A DNA stretch of 34,940 bases, from the NCBI GenBank assembly GCA_910588245.1, contig CAJUQP010000023.1, positions 19,783 through 54,722 of the forward strand. Direction: 5' to 3'. This DNA comes from an uncultured Muribaculaceae bacterium (GTDB taxonomy: Bacteria > Bacteroidota > Bacteroidia > Bacteroidales > Muribaculaceae). Positions 1-7,775 of the stretch are shown piece by piece (the stretch's first letter is position 1; each line of letters opens with the position of its first letter). Under the pieces are notes generated by a model that saw nothing but the letters and a program-made list of their open reading frames with translations, was not told where the DNA came from and searched no databases. The translations under genes and the position numbers were made by a program.

Positions 1-166
1 ATAATCTTAGACGGCCAGGCTGAGTCAATGCATAATGCATGATGCATAATGCATAATCTTAGACGGCCTTTGCTGATTATGAATTATGAATTATGAATTG
101 TGAATTATGAATTATCTTAGACGGCCATGGCTGATTATGAATTATGAATTATGAATTATGAATTGA
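1..166. repeat. Heptamer tandem-repeat array with conserved 11-bp spacer block
   Basis: Three copies of CTTAGACGGCC lie at 6-16, 58-68 and 116-126, each followed after two or three bases by GCTGA. Between them are 7-bp tandem repeats: four GCATAAT-type units at 30-57, five GAATTAT-type units at 81-115 and four more at 139-166. The two heptamers are variants of one pattern. The first block is preceded by ATAAT at the window edge, so the array probably continues to the left. The higher-order period is 52-58 bp. Function is unknown; it lies directly upstream of the M48 protease gene. Confidence 0.85.
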
Positions 167-199
167 GTTGAACTTGTTGATTTAAAGTTATATAAGAAA

Positions 200-1006
200 A
201 TGAAGCTATTGAGAAAAATACGGACAGGCGTGTTTCTGGCCTTGGCCATAGCCGCGGGAGGATGCAGCACATCCAACCTCAACATGTCGGGGCTCATGAG
301 CGGAGCCTCAAAGGCACTTCAAGCCGCCACGATATCCGACGATCAGGTGCGCGGATATGTGCATGAATACATCGCATATTCCGACAAACAGAACAAAGTG
401 GCCCCTGCCGGCAACAAATATGCCGTGCGCCTCGCACGACTCACCCAGGGACTCAATTCCGTCGACGGTATTCCGCTCAACTTCAAGGTGTATCTCACTA
501 ACGACGTCAACGCCTTCGCCTGCGCCGACGGAAGCGTCAGAGTATATTCAGGCCTGATGGACCGCATGACCGACGACGAGGTGCTCGGCGTCATAGGCCA
601 TGAGATAGGCCATGTGGCCCATAAAGACACGCGCAAAGCCTTCCAGGAAGCACTGCTCCAGAGCGCGGTGCTCGACGGCATCGGCTCCACGAGCGCCACG
701 GCGGCAGCCCTGACCAACTCGCAGCTGTCGCAGATCGGCCAGAGCCTGCTCAGCGCACGCTATTCCCAGAAACAGGAGAGCAACGCCGATGACTACGGTT
801 ATGATTTCCTGAAAGCAAACGGCAAGAACCCCTGGTCGATGGCCATGGCATTCTCGAAACTGGAGTCGATGGAGGCGGGAGCCGCACCCAACGGACTGCA
901 GCAGATGTTCTCCTCCCACCCCTCCACTCCGGCACGCATACAGCATATAGCCGACCGCTGCCGCAAAGACAAGATCACACCCCCCAAAGGGTGCACACTG
1001 AAATAG
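200..1006 (+). CDS. M48-family zinc metalloprotease lipoprotein
   Basis: This is a 268-residue exported metallopeptidase of family M48, the group that includes the bacterial lipoproteins LoiP and BepA, which act on misfolded envelope proteins. A signal peptide ends in a lipobox (AAGGC) with Cys22 as the lipid anchor. The zinc motif HEIGH is at 134-138. The probable third zinc ligand, Glu193, lies in the ESNADDYG segment, and the conserved SHPSTPAR segment is at 239-246. It is expected to be anchored in the envelope and to degrade or quality-control envelope proteins. The ATG at 200 is chosen because it directly begins the signal peptide. It stands alone, with the heptamer array upstream and a strong hairpin downstream. 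The family is clear; the substrate is not known. Confidence 0.93.
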   Translation: MKLLRKIRTGVFLALAIAAGGCSTSNLNMSGLMSGASKALQAATISDDQVRGYVHEYIAYSDKQNKVAPAGNKYAVRLARLTQGLNSVDGIPLNFKVYLTNDVNAFACADGSVRVYSGLMDRMTDDEVLGVIGHEIGHVAHKDTRKAFQEALLQSAVLDGIGSTSATAAALTNSQLSQIGQSLLSARYSQKQESNADDYGYDFLKANGKNPWSMAMAFSKLESMEAGAAPNGLQQMFSSHPSTPARIQHIADRCRKDKITPPKGCTLK

Positions 1007-1023
1007 CGGCCCGAGCCACTTTT

Positions 1024-1062
1024 TTGCATGGAAATCCGGAAAAAATCCGGATTTCCATGCAA
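1024..1062. terminator. Perfect 16-bp hairpin downstream of the M48 gene
   Basis: TTGCATGGAAATCCGG at 1024-1039 pairs perfectly with 1047-1062 across a 7-nt loop. It begins 17 nt after the M48 stop codon. No U-tract follows it, so it may be a terminator of the U-poor type or an mRNA-stabilising 3' structure. It also separates the protease gene from the sigma-factor promoter. Confidence 0.6.
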
Positions 1063-1067
1063 TGCTG

Positions 1068-1095
1068 TGTAACAATCGGAGCGGAAAAGAGTCAT
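1068..1095 (+). promoter_or_regulatory. Putative ECF-sigma autoregulatory promoter
   Basis: TGTAAC at 1068-1073 and AGTCAT at 1090-1095 are separated by 16 nt. This resembles ECF promoters, which typically have an AAC-containing -35 element and a GTC-containing -10 element about 16 nt apart. No Bacteroidota housekeeping -7 element (TAnnTTTG) is visible between 1063 and 1232. Transcription from here would give a leader of about 130 nt before the sigma gene. The assignment rests on motif resemblance only. Confidence 0.45.
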
Positions 1096-1232
1096 TAGAG
1101 TAAAAGAGCCTCCCAAGCCCGCGGACGCCCGCCGGCAAAGGGATACGATTTCCATGAGGAGGGCAGATAGCAAGGCGGCCGTTAAAAATTCTGAAAGCCA
1201 CTAAACCATCTGCTTCCGAACTTATCCGACAT

Positions 1233-1730
1233 ATGAACGAGACCCAGTTCAAAAGCTGCGTAATGCCGCTCCATAAGACACTTTATTCGTACGCGTTCTC
1301 CATCCTCCGCGATGAGAACGACGCTGCGGATTGTCTGCAGGAGTCATTCACGAAACTCTGGGAAAACCGTTCGCGTCTGGAAAAGATCGAAAACGTCGGG
1401 GCGTATGCCACGACAACCGTCAGAAACATCGCCCTGACAATGTTGACCCGACAGCGACAGCGCATGTGCCCTTTCGGCGACAACCCTCCCGACCTTGCCG
1501 ACACAGCGCCCACCCCGGGCGACTCGGCCGAGGGGAAAGACGATCTCCACACGGTGAGAGAACTCCTTGACCTCCTGCCTGACAATCAGCGGAAAGTAGT
1601 CGTGATGAGCGCCGTCGCAGGGTTGACAAACACCGAGATAACCCGGGCGACAGGCTTAGCCGACGAAAATGTCAGGGTTCTTCTCTCCCGGGGGCGTAAA
1701 AGACTGAGACAGCTCTTCAACAAACTGTAA
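1233..1730 (+). CDS. ECF-type RNA polymerase sigma factor
   Basis: This 165-residue protein has the two-domain layout of an extracytoplasmic-function sigma factor. Region 2 covers roughly residues 10-75, with the typical LRDENDAADCLQESFTKLWE stretch that binds core polymerase and the -10 element. After a linker of about 30 residues, region 4 covers about 107-160, with LPDNQRKVVVMS and a helix-turn-helix around TNTEITRATGLADENVRVLLSRGR. It would direct core RNA polymerase to a small regulon, probably including its own operon. The next gene begins 11 nt after its stop and encodes a membrane protein in the anti-sigma position, so the two are almost certainly co-transcribed. The activating signal cannot be read from the sequence. 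Confidence 0.95.
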   Translation: MNETQFKSCVMPLHKTLYSYAFSILRDENDAADCLQESFTKLWENRSRLEKIENVGAYATTTVRNIALTMLTRQRQRMCPFGDNPPDLADTAPTPGDSAEGKDDLHTVRELLDLLPDNQRKVVVMSAVAGLTNTEITRATGLADENVRVLLSRGRKRLRQLFNKL

Positions 1731-1741
1731 AACATATAAAG

Positions 1742-2560
1742 ATGACCAACGAGAACGACATAAAGCGACTGACCGAGAAATACTTCAACGGCGACATATC
1801 GCCGGAGGAGACGCACTCGCTTCTCGAGGCGGCCGACACAGCGGAGGGAAACGCATATGACGCCCGGACGCTCGCCGACCTGAGGATGATCCGGGCACTC
1901 CACTCCCCGGATCTGGGGCAGATGCTCGCGCCTGTACTCTCCGGCCTTGAGGAGAGGCTCGACAGCCACATATCCACCCTTGCGCGGCGCAGACCGGCCA
2001 TGCGACGCTGGCTCGCGGCATGCTCCGCGGCAGCCGCAGTGGCCGTAGTCATGACAATCGGCCTCCGTCATCATGGCGTCGACCAAACCACAGGACTGCC
2101 TTCGGCCGACACCCCGTCGGTGCTCCCTGATCTGACCCTCGCTGTGCCCGACACCCGCGGCACCGTCACCTCCGACCCTGCCGGCGCCACTCCGGCTACA
2201 ATCATCACTCCGGCTCCGCGTCGTGCGTCGCACGCTCCACGCCCCATGGCAAAGGCCGCGCAGAAGGCAGCACCGCTCTCCGTCCCCGCGGAGGCACCCA
2301 TGAAAGCCACCCTTCCCGAGCTCGACCTGAGCCCGATAGTAACGGCCACCATCAGGGATGTCAGGCCGATACTCGCCTCCGCCATAGTCGACCCGTCAGA
2401 CGTGCTCGCGCAGCCCCTCTCCACAATCAGCCAGAGCATCGACAACGTGTATATGTCGCTCGACATGGTGGCCAAAGCCCTCCGCAGCACAAGCTCCACC
2501 CTCGACGATGCCGCCGACAAACTGCAGATAGCATCGGGACTCCGCCTCCACGACATATGA
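1742..2560 (+). CDS. Single-pass membrane protein, putative anti-sigma factor
   Basis: This 272-residue protein sits immediately after the ECF sigma gene. Its N-terminal ~88 residues are charged and helical, beginning with a RLTEKYFNGDISPEETHSLL segment like the N-termini of many Bacteroidota sigma-adjacent membrane proteins. One transmembrane helix spans about 90-108 after a cluster of arginines, which predicts a cytoplasmic N-terminus. The extracytoplasmic part has a long Ala/Pro/Thr-rich stretch (about 115-205) and a helical C-terminal segment (about 225-272). No HxxxCxxC zinc anti-sigma motif is visible. The anti-sigma role is inferred from position, topology and the N-terminal pattern; a structural or sensory role is also possible. 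Confidence 0.75.
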   Translation: MTNENDIKRLTEKYFNGDISPEETHSLLEAADTAEGNAYDARTLADLRMIRALHSPDLGQMLAPVLSGLEERLDSHISTLARRRPAMRRWLAACSAAAAVAVVMTIGLRHHGVDQTTGLPSADTPSVLPDLTLAVPDTRGTVTSDPAGATPATIITPAPRRASHAPRPMAKAAQKAAPLSVPAEAPMKATLPELDLSPIVTATIRDVRPILASAIVDPSDVLAQPLSTISQSIDNVYMSLDMVAKALRSTSSTLDDAADKLQIASGLRLHDI

Positions 2561-2603
2561 CCCGACCCACTCTTATTCCACCGGATTAATCCCAACACAA
2601 CAT

Positions 2604-3092
2604 ATGAAAACGTATATCCGAATACTTCTGACAGCCATCCTGGCGGCCATAGCCGCCGGAAACGCATTAGCCGCCAATTCCGAGCGGTATTTCGACAGTC
2701 TTTCCCTCCAGCCGGGTTATGACTATTCCTACATCTCCCCCACCATGCTCAAGGCCATGGGCGAACAGTATCTCTCCGACCGAGCCTACGGCAGCCTGCC
2801 TGTGATGACCAGCGACCTCACATCGCTCGAGATGGTCTCCACCGCCTCCGACGGGCAGAACGATGAGCTCTGGAAAATGATAAGAGACCTGAAGAAAAGC
2901 AAGAAACTGGAGACCCTCTCGACCAAGAAGCAGGATGCCTACCGCTACGATGTGCTGGCCCGCATGACCAACGACTCGAAATATATCACCCACCTCATGG
3001 TCATAACCCAGAACGGGGGTTATGCCGTAGACGTGGTATACATGGAGGGGAAGATTCCCGTCGAAAGTCTGCGCTACGACCTGATGAAATGA
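2604..3092 (+). CDS. DUF4252-type exported protein
   Basis: A 162-residue protein with a clear signal peptide (about residues 1-23, ending NALA). The mature part contains YISPTMLKAMGEQYL followed by a LEMVSTAS strand, a helix and a final VVYMEGKIPVESLRYDLMK segment. This pattern resembles the Bacteroidota DUF4252 family, whose genes commonly follow ECF sigma and anti-sigma genes. There is no lipobox cysteine after the signal peptide, so a periplasmic location is likely. It lies 43 nt after the membrane protein gene and is probably the third gene of the sigma operon. The biochemical function of the family is not known to me. Confidence 0.75.
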   Translation: MKTYIRILLTAILAAIAAGNALAANSERYFDSLSLQPGYDYSYISPTMLKAMGEQYLSDRAYGSLPVMTSDLTSLEMVSTASDGQNDELWKMIRDLKKSKKLETLSTKKQDAYRYDVLARMTNDSKYITHLMVITQNGGYAVDVVYMEGKIPVESLRYDLMK

Positions 3093-3120
3093 CCAAAAAT
3101 CATATTTCACGGCATTTTCC

Positions 3121-3151
3121 TTTCATTTTTCAGAAATTCTGACTATCTTCG
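3121..3151 (+). promoter_or_regulatory. Bacteroidota-type promoter for the thioredoxin lipoprotein gene
   Basis: TATCTTCG at 3144-3151 is one base off the -7 consensus TAnnTTTG. TTTC at 3121-3124 could serve as the -33 element, 19 nt upstream. It lies in an AT-rich gap after the DUF4252 gene and would give a leader of about 120 nt before the start at 3279. Confidence 0.45.
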
Positions 3152-3278
3152 CAATAATTTTAGCGGGCACAACGGATTTTCCGCTTGCGCCCGCCTCTGT
3201 TTTTATAAACCTGTCCGATACCCCGCGCGGCGCAACGCCATGACAAAGACGCGGCACGGAACCGAAAACCTCATCATT

Positions 3279-4265
3279 ATGAAAAAAAGAACACTCTTAC
3301 CAGCAATCGCCGCAACCACGCTGCTCATAGCATCCTGTTCGCAACAGCCAAGCCTCGACCTCACCCTATCCGACCGATTCGAGGGGCAGAACGTTGAACT
3401 GATCAATTTCCTCGACTCCACATCGCTGGCCTCGGCCACCGTGACCGACGGCAAAGCCACGATCATAGCGCCGGAAGGGGAGCCTATCTTCGCGGCAGTG
3501 CTCATCGACGGACGCACGAGAGCGTTCTACATCACAGAGCCCGGCGCGGCCCAGGTCAACGACTCCACGGGATACGCAAAAGGCACACCACTCAACGACA
3601 AGTTCTCAACACTTCTCGCCACACTCGACTCGATCGAGAACCTCGACGACATGCCGGCATATATCGACTTCGTGGAGAAAGCATACAACGACAACAAAGG
3701 CACTCCACTCGCATCATATTTCGGAATGGAATGGATAAAATACGCCGACCTCGCACAGGTTGACAGTATCCTGGCCGACGCCCCCGAGGCGCTGCGCAAC
3801 TCGCCCAAGACCAGACACTACCGCAATTTCGCCCAGCTACGTGATAACACCGCTCCCGGGAAACAGTATGTTGACTTCGAGGGGGAAACCGAAGACGGGA
3901 AACCCGCGGCCCTCTCGGCGTATATCGAGCCGGGCACCTACACCCTCGTAGATTTCTGGGCCTCATGGTGCCCCTACTGCATAAAGGAGATACCTCAGCT
4001 GATCGCACTGCAGGAAAAAATGAAAGAGAAGAAGCTGAGGATAGTGGGAGTAGCCGTGCGCGATGTGCCCGACGACTCAAAGGCGGCCATCAAGAAGCAT
4101 GGCATAAGCTGGCCGGTGATGTTCAACACCCAGCGTCGGCCCTACGACATATACGGGTTCTCAGGAATTCCCCATCATCTGCTGATAGGCCCCGACGGGA
4201 AGATCATCTCCCGAGGGGAGACAGTGGCCCAGATTGAGGCCCGACTCAACAATCTGTCTGAATAA
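3279..4265 (+). CDS. TlpA-like thioredoxin-fold lipoprotein
   Basis: The preferred start at 3279 (not the upstream in-frame ATG at 3240) directly begins a lipoprotein signal peptide with lipobox LIASC and Cys20. The product is then 328 residues. The N-terminal half (about 25-190) resembles the DUF4369-type domain often fused to Bacteroidota thioredoxins. The C-terminal domain (about 195-325) is an AhpC/TSA/TlpA-type thioredoxin fold with VDFWASWCPYC, active-site cysteines 231 and 234, and a cis-proline segment around SGIPHHLLIGPDG. It should act as an envelope thiol-disulfide reductase, for instance in protein maturation or redox defence. It follows the ECF module but has its own likely promoter. 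The partner is unknown. Confidence 0.92.
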   Translation: MKKRTLLPAIAATTLLIASCSQQPSLDLTLSDRFEGQNVELINFLDSTSLASATVTDGKATIIAPEGEPIFAAVLIDGRTRAFYITEPGAAQVNDSTGYAKGTPLNDKFSTLLATLDSIENLDDMPAYIDFVEKAYNDNKGTPLASYFGMEWIKYADLAQVDSILADAPEALRNSPKTRHYRNFAQLRDNTAPGKQYVDFEGETEDGKPAALSAYIEPGTYTLVDFWASWCPYCIKEIPQLIALQEKMKEKKLRIVGVAVRDVPDDSKAAIKKHGISWPVMFNTQRRPYDIYGFSGIPHHLLIGPDGKIISRGETVAQIEARLNNLSE

Positions 4266-4272
4266 ATGGTTG

Positions 4273-4306
4273 TAAGGTTGTGTCTGCCAACGCAGGCGCA
4301 ACCTTA
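4273..4306 (+). terminator. Short hairpin after the thioredoxin lipoprotein gene
   Basis: TAAGGTTG at 4273-4280 pairs with CAACCTTA at 4299-4306, and CTGC/GCAG can extend pairing inside the loop. There is no clear U-tract, so it is a weak terminator candidate between two same-strand genes. Confidence 0.4.
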
Positions 4307-4322
4307 ATCACAAAAGCTTGAT

Positions 4323-6005
4323 ATGGCAAACGAACCGAAACCTTACGGAAGGCATTCCCTCAACCGAATAATCGAGGATGCGATAAAAGATAACTGGGAA
4401 CGCATGGCCCTCTCCGACTTCGGAGGCGGACTGAGCTATAAATTCTCGGAAACTGCGGAATATGTAGAGAAGCTGCACATACTCTACCGGGCCGCAGGGC
4501 TGAAACCGGGCGACAAGATCGCCATATGCGGCAAGAATTCGGCCTCATGGGCTGTGGTATTCATCTCGTGTCTGACATTCGGGGCCGTGGCTGTGCCCAT
4601 ACTCCACGAGTTCAAGCCCGAGAGTGTGCACAACCTCGTGAATCACAGCGATGCAAAAATCCTTTTCACAGATCCCTCCATATGGGATAAACTCGATGAG
4701 AAAGAGCTCCCGGCGCTCGTGGCCACGCTCTTCATTTCGGAAAGAGAGATGCCGCTGTGCCGGAGCAAAGCCGCATCCAAGGCATTCGCCGATCTCAACG
4801 AAGAGTTCGGCAAGCTCTATCCTGAAGAATTCGGCCCCGGGGATGTAAGCTATTACCGCGACTCGCCCGAAGAGTTAGCCCTTATCAATTATACGTCGGG
4901 ATCGACCGGCACACCCAAAGGGGTAATGCTCCCCTTCCGCAGCCTCTGGAGCAACATACGCTACAGCATCGACGACCTTGTATTCCTGAAACCGGGCGAC
5001 GGTATAGTGTGCATGCTACCGTTAGGCCATCTCTACGGCATGATCTTCGAGATGCTCCATCCGTTCGTGAAAGGTTGCCATTGCCGGTTCCTGACCAAGG
5101 CTCCGTCGCCGGCAGTGCTGCTGAAAGCCTTCGCCGATGTCAGGCCTAAGCTCATCATCACAGTACCCCTCGTCATCGAAAAGATCATCAAGGCGAAAGT
5201 TTTCCCGCAGCTGCGTAAGCCGGCTATGCGTGTGCTCCTCGCGCTTCCGATAGTGAAAGGGAAGGTTCTGGCGAAAGTGCGAGCGAAACTTATCGACGTG
5301 TTCGGAGGCAGTCTCCAGGAAGTAATCATCGGCGGCGCCCCGCTCAACGCCGAAGTGGAACAGTTTCTCTACAAGATAAAATTCCCGATCACCGTGGGCT
5401 ACGGCATGACAGAATGCGGTCCGCTGATCACCTATGCCCCGCCGGAAGAGTCGCGGCCACATACAGTAGGCCGTATCGTAGACCGTATGCAGGCAAGGAT
5501 CGACTCTCCGGATCCGGAACACATCCCCGGCAACATATACGTGAAAGGCGACAACGTGATGCAGGGCTATTACAAGAATGAAAAAGCCACACACGAGGCC
5601 TTCCCCGCCGGCGACGGCTGGATGAACACCGGCGACATGGGCACCATCACTCCGGATGGAATGATCTCCATCAAAGGCCGTTCGAAGACAATGATCCTTG
5701 GCCCTTCAGGCCAGAACATATATCCGGAAGAGATCGAGCAGATCATCAACAACATGCCATACGTCAGCGAAAGTCTGGTAGTGAACGACGGCGGCAAGCT
5801 CGTGGCGCTCATACATCCGGACTTCGAAGCCTCTGAGAAAGCGGGACTCGACCGCAAAGCGCTTGAAGATATTCTCGACAAAGACCTGAAGAACGTAAAC
5901 CGGCAGCTCGAATCGTTCAACAGGATCAGTTCACTGAAAGTGATGGACAGCGAATTTGAGAAAACCCCCAAGCGCAGCATAAAACGATTCCTCTACCAGC
6001 CCTGA
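4323..6005 (+). CDS. AMP-dependent acyl-CoA synthetase (long-chain fatty acid-CoA ligase type)
   Basis: This 560-residue enzyme belongs to the acyl-adenylate-forming ANL superfamily. The phosphate-binding loop YTSGSTGTPKG is at 190-200. The adenine-binding motif GYGMTECGP is at 359-367, the TGD motif at 436-438, and the hinge KGRSK at 451-455. The C-terminal domain ends in TPKRSIKRF (548-556), where the catalytic lysine of the adenylation half-reaction is expected. It should activate a carboxylic acid, probably a fatty acid, with ATP and then transfer it to CoA for lipid synthesis or turnover. The length fits bacterial long-chain ligases. Chain-length preference cannot be read here. It begins 57 nt after the thioredoxin lipoprotein gene and may be read through from it. 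Confidence 0.93.
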   Translation: MANEPKPYGRHSLNRIIEDAIKDNWERMALSDFGGGLSYKFSETAEYVEKLHILYRAAGLKPGDKIAICGKNSASWAVVFISCLTFGAVAVPILHEFKPESVHNLVNHSDAKILFTDPSIWDKLDEKELPALVATLFISEREMPLCRSKAASKAFADLNEEFGKLYPEEFGPGDVSYYRDSPEELALINYTSGSTGTPKGVMLPFRSLWSNIRYSIDDLVFLKPGDGIVCMLPLGHLYGMIFEMLHPFVKGCHCRFLTKAPSPAVLLKAFADVRPKLIITVPLVIEKIIKAKVFPQLRKPAMRVLLALPIVKGKVLAKVRAKLIDVFGGSLQEVIIGGAPLNAEVEQFLYKIKFPITVGYGMTECGPLITYAPPEESRPHTVGRIVDRMQARIDSPDPEHIPGNIYVKGDNVMQGYYKNEKATHEAFPAGDGWMNTGDMGTITPDGMISIKGRSKTMILGPSGQNIYPEEIEQIINNMPYVSESLVVNDGGKLVALIHPDFEASEKAGLDRKALEDILDKDLKNVNRQLESFNRISSLKVMDSEFEKTPKRSIKRFLYQP

Positions 6006-6086
6006 CATACGCCGCCAACGGACACATAGCCCATGGCGACCTTGGACGGCAGACACTGAATACTAACTTTCCCAACACCTCTTCTC

Positions 6087-7775
6087 ATGAACTACAAGGC
6101 TTTTTTCGTCATCTACCTCCGGAGAGCAGTCATATTACTAACGGCATTCCTCCCTTTCTTTCAATGTTTCGCGAAGGAGAAAGAGGATTGCCTTGTGCTT
6201 TATGGTGAATCGTCTTCCTTCAAGAAAGGAATCGAGGCATTCACAAATGATATATATGCCGATGCTGAAAAATATTTCAAGGATGAGATCGCCGAACATC
6301 CCGACAACGGCTTGGCTTATTTTTATCTGGCGATGATCTCTAAGGAGAATATGAATGTGGATGCTTTCGACGCTAATATGAAAAAGGCGGTAAAGAACCT
6401 TGGAGGGAAAGCTAATAAACCTCACAAGGCTTCCTGCCACGCATATGTCGGCGACGTACTCATGCAAGTGGGATATTTTGAAGTGGCCATCTATCATTAT
6501 TCCAAAGCTATCGGTCTCGACAAGACTCAACCCCAATATCTCGAGAAAATCTGTGATGCCTCGTTCGCGGCCGGTTACCATAGAGAGGAAAAGAAATATT
6601 CGGAGCGCCTTATGAAAGAATTTCCGGACAATGCATATGGCTACTTCGCTATGGGAAGATATCTCTTTCTAAATCAAAAGGAGCCTCAGGGAGCACTTGG
6701 ACTATTCAATATGGCTCTTGAGAAAGACTCCTGTCTCGCGGCAGCAAACGACCTCAAAGCCGTGCTCCTGATTGAGACCGGGAACTGGGAAGAAGCTTTC
6801 AGCAATCTCTTCCGCGCCATGGAAGGGGGAGAGACCATGGCCATGCATTGTGCCCTCGACCTTATGGAGGAAGATCAGCTCCGGATAATCGACTACGTGG
6901 AGCGCCATCCAACGGAAGCAGAAGGGAAATGGCATTATCCTTTCCTGCTTGGACTGCTTTTCATGTATACAGGACAATATGACAAGGCTGTCGAACAGAT
7001 CTCAAGAGTGATTGAATTGGAGCCGTCAGCGGGAGAATACGAATCACTCGCCATCTGCCATATGATGAAAGGAAACTTCCGCAAAGCCCTCGAAGCCGCG
7101 GAATCGGCAATACTCCTCTCCCAGGAGGATGCCGCATATGTCAGACTGAAAGCCGACATATGCTACATCGCTGGTGAATACGCGAAAGCCCGGGAAACAA
7201 TAGATGCATTTCATAGGAAATACCCCTATGATGATAATCTCGGGGTTGCTGAAGCTGTATACTATGCCACGGAGGGACGTCATGACGATGCAAAAACATT
7301 GCTCGACCGACTTTCAACGAAAAAGAACGACGTGACAGCCCTGAACTATGAGAAAGGGAGGGTATTGCAAATGAAAGGAGATACGGAAGAAGCAGCCGTA
7401 TGTTTCAAAAGGGCAGTAAAGAAAACACATAAGAAAGACGATGGAGATCTTCTCACCTGCGCCACAGCCTATGCCAGACTTGGCAATGCCGAAAAAGCCA
7501 TGAAGATCACCAATGAAGTCATATCACGCCATTCCCGCGACGGAATGGTGTATTTCCTTGCAGCATCTGTAGCGGCCATTCTCGGAGACAATCCCGCAAG
7601 TCTCTCCTATCTCGAGAAGGCTCACAAATATTGCGGCCATACCATGCCACTCTGCCTGAGGGATTACGATTTCAAAGATCTGCGGAAAACTCCGGAATTT
7701 GACGAACTCATCACCCGTCTCATGCCGGAACTCAAAGAAAACGGTCACATATCGACATCGCCGCAATGGCAATAA
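6087..7775 (+). CDS. Secreted tetratricopeptide-repeat protein
   Basis: A 562-residue protein with an N-terminal hydrophobic signal sequence (about 1-29) followed by helical repeats along almost its whole length. TPR-like units are recognisable around GLAYFYLAM, VAIYHYSKAIGLD, AYGYFAMGRYLFL, GALGLFNMALEKDS, KAVEQISRVIELEPSAGEY, KALEAAESAILLS and AAVCFKRAVKK. TPR arrays are protein-interaction scaffolds, so an envelope assembly or adaptor role is likely, but no partner is named by the sequence. By eye, its codons are richer in A and T than those of the adjacent genes. Its stop codon overlaps the start of the downstream mechanosensitive channel gene (ATGGCAATAA), which points to co-transcription and translational coupling. 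Confidence 0.88.
   Translation: MNYKAFFVIYLRRAVILLTAFLPFFQCFAKEKEDCLVLYGESSSFKKGIEAFTNDIYADAEKYFKDEIAEHPDNGLAYFYLAMISKENMNVDAFDANMKKAVKNLGGKANKPHKASCHAYVGDVLMQVGYFEVAIYHYSKAIGLDKTQPQYLEKICDASFAAGYHREEKKYSERLMKEFPDNAYGYFAMGRYLFLNQKEPQGALGLFNMALEKDSCLAAANDLKAVLLIETGNWEEAFSNLFRAMEGGETMAMHCALDLMEEDQLRIIDYVERHPTEAEGKWHYPFLLGLLFMYTGQYDKAVEQISRVIELEPSAGEYESLAICHMMKGNFRKALEAAESAILLSQEDAAYVRLKADICYIAGEYAKARETIDAFHRKYPYDDNLGVAEAVYYATEGRHDDAKTLLDRLSTKKNDVTALNYEKGRVLQMKGDTEEAAVCFKRAVKKTHKKDDGDLLTCATAYARLGNAEKAMKITNEVISRHSRDGMVYFLAASVAAILGDNPASLSYLEKAHKYCGHTMPLCLRDYDFKDLRKTPEFDELITRLMPELKENGHISTSPQWQ

Noticed and set aside
1..166. Possible CRISPR array
   Set aside because: The constant block is only 11 bp and the intervals are low-complexity 7-bp repeats, not unique spacers; no cas gene is present.
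548..1252. 234-codon minus-strand frame across the M48 gene and the downstream gap
   Set aside because: It crosses a strong hairpin and a sigma-operon promoter, and its sequence looks like reverse-frame shadow of the protease gene.
3240..3278. N-terminal extension of the thioredoxin lipoprotein from an upstream ATG
   Set aside because: It would place 13 polar residues before the lipoprotein signal peptide and spoil its normal layout; the ATG at 3279 fits better.
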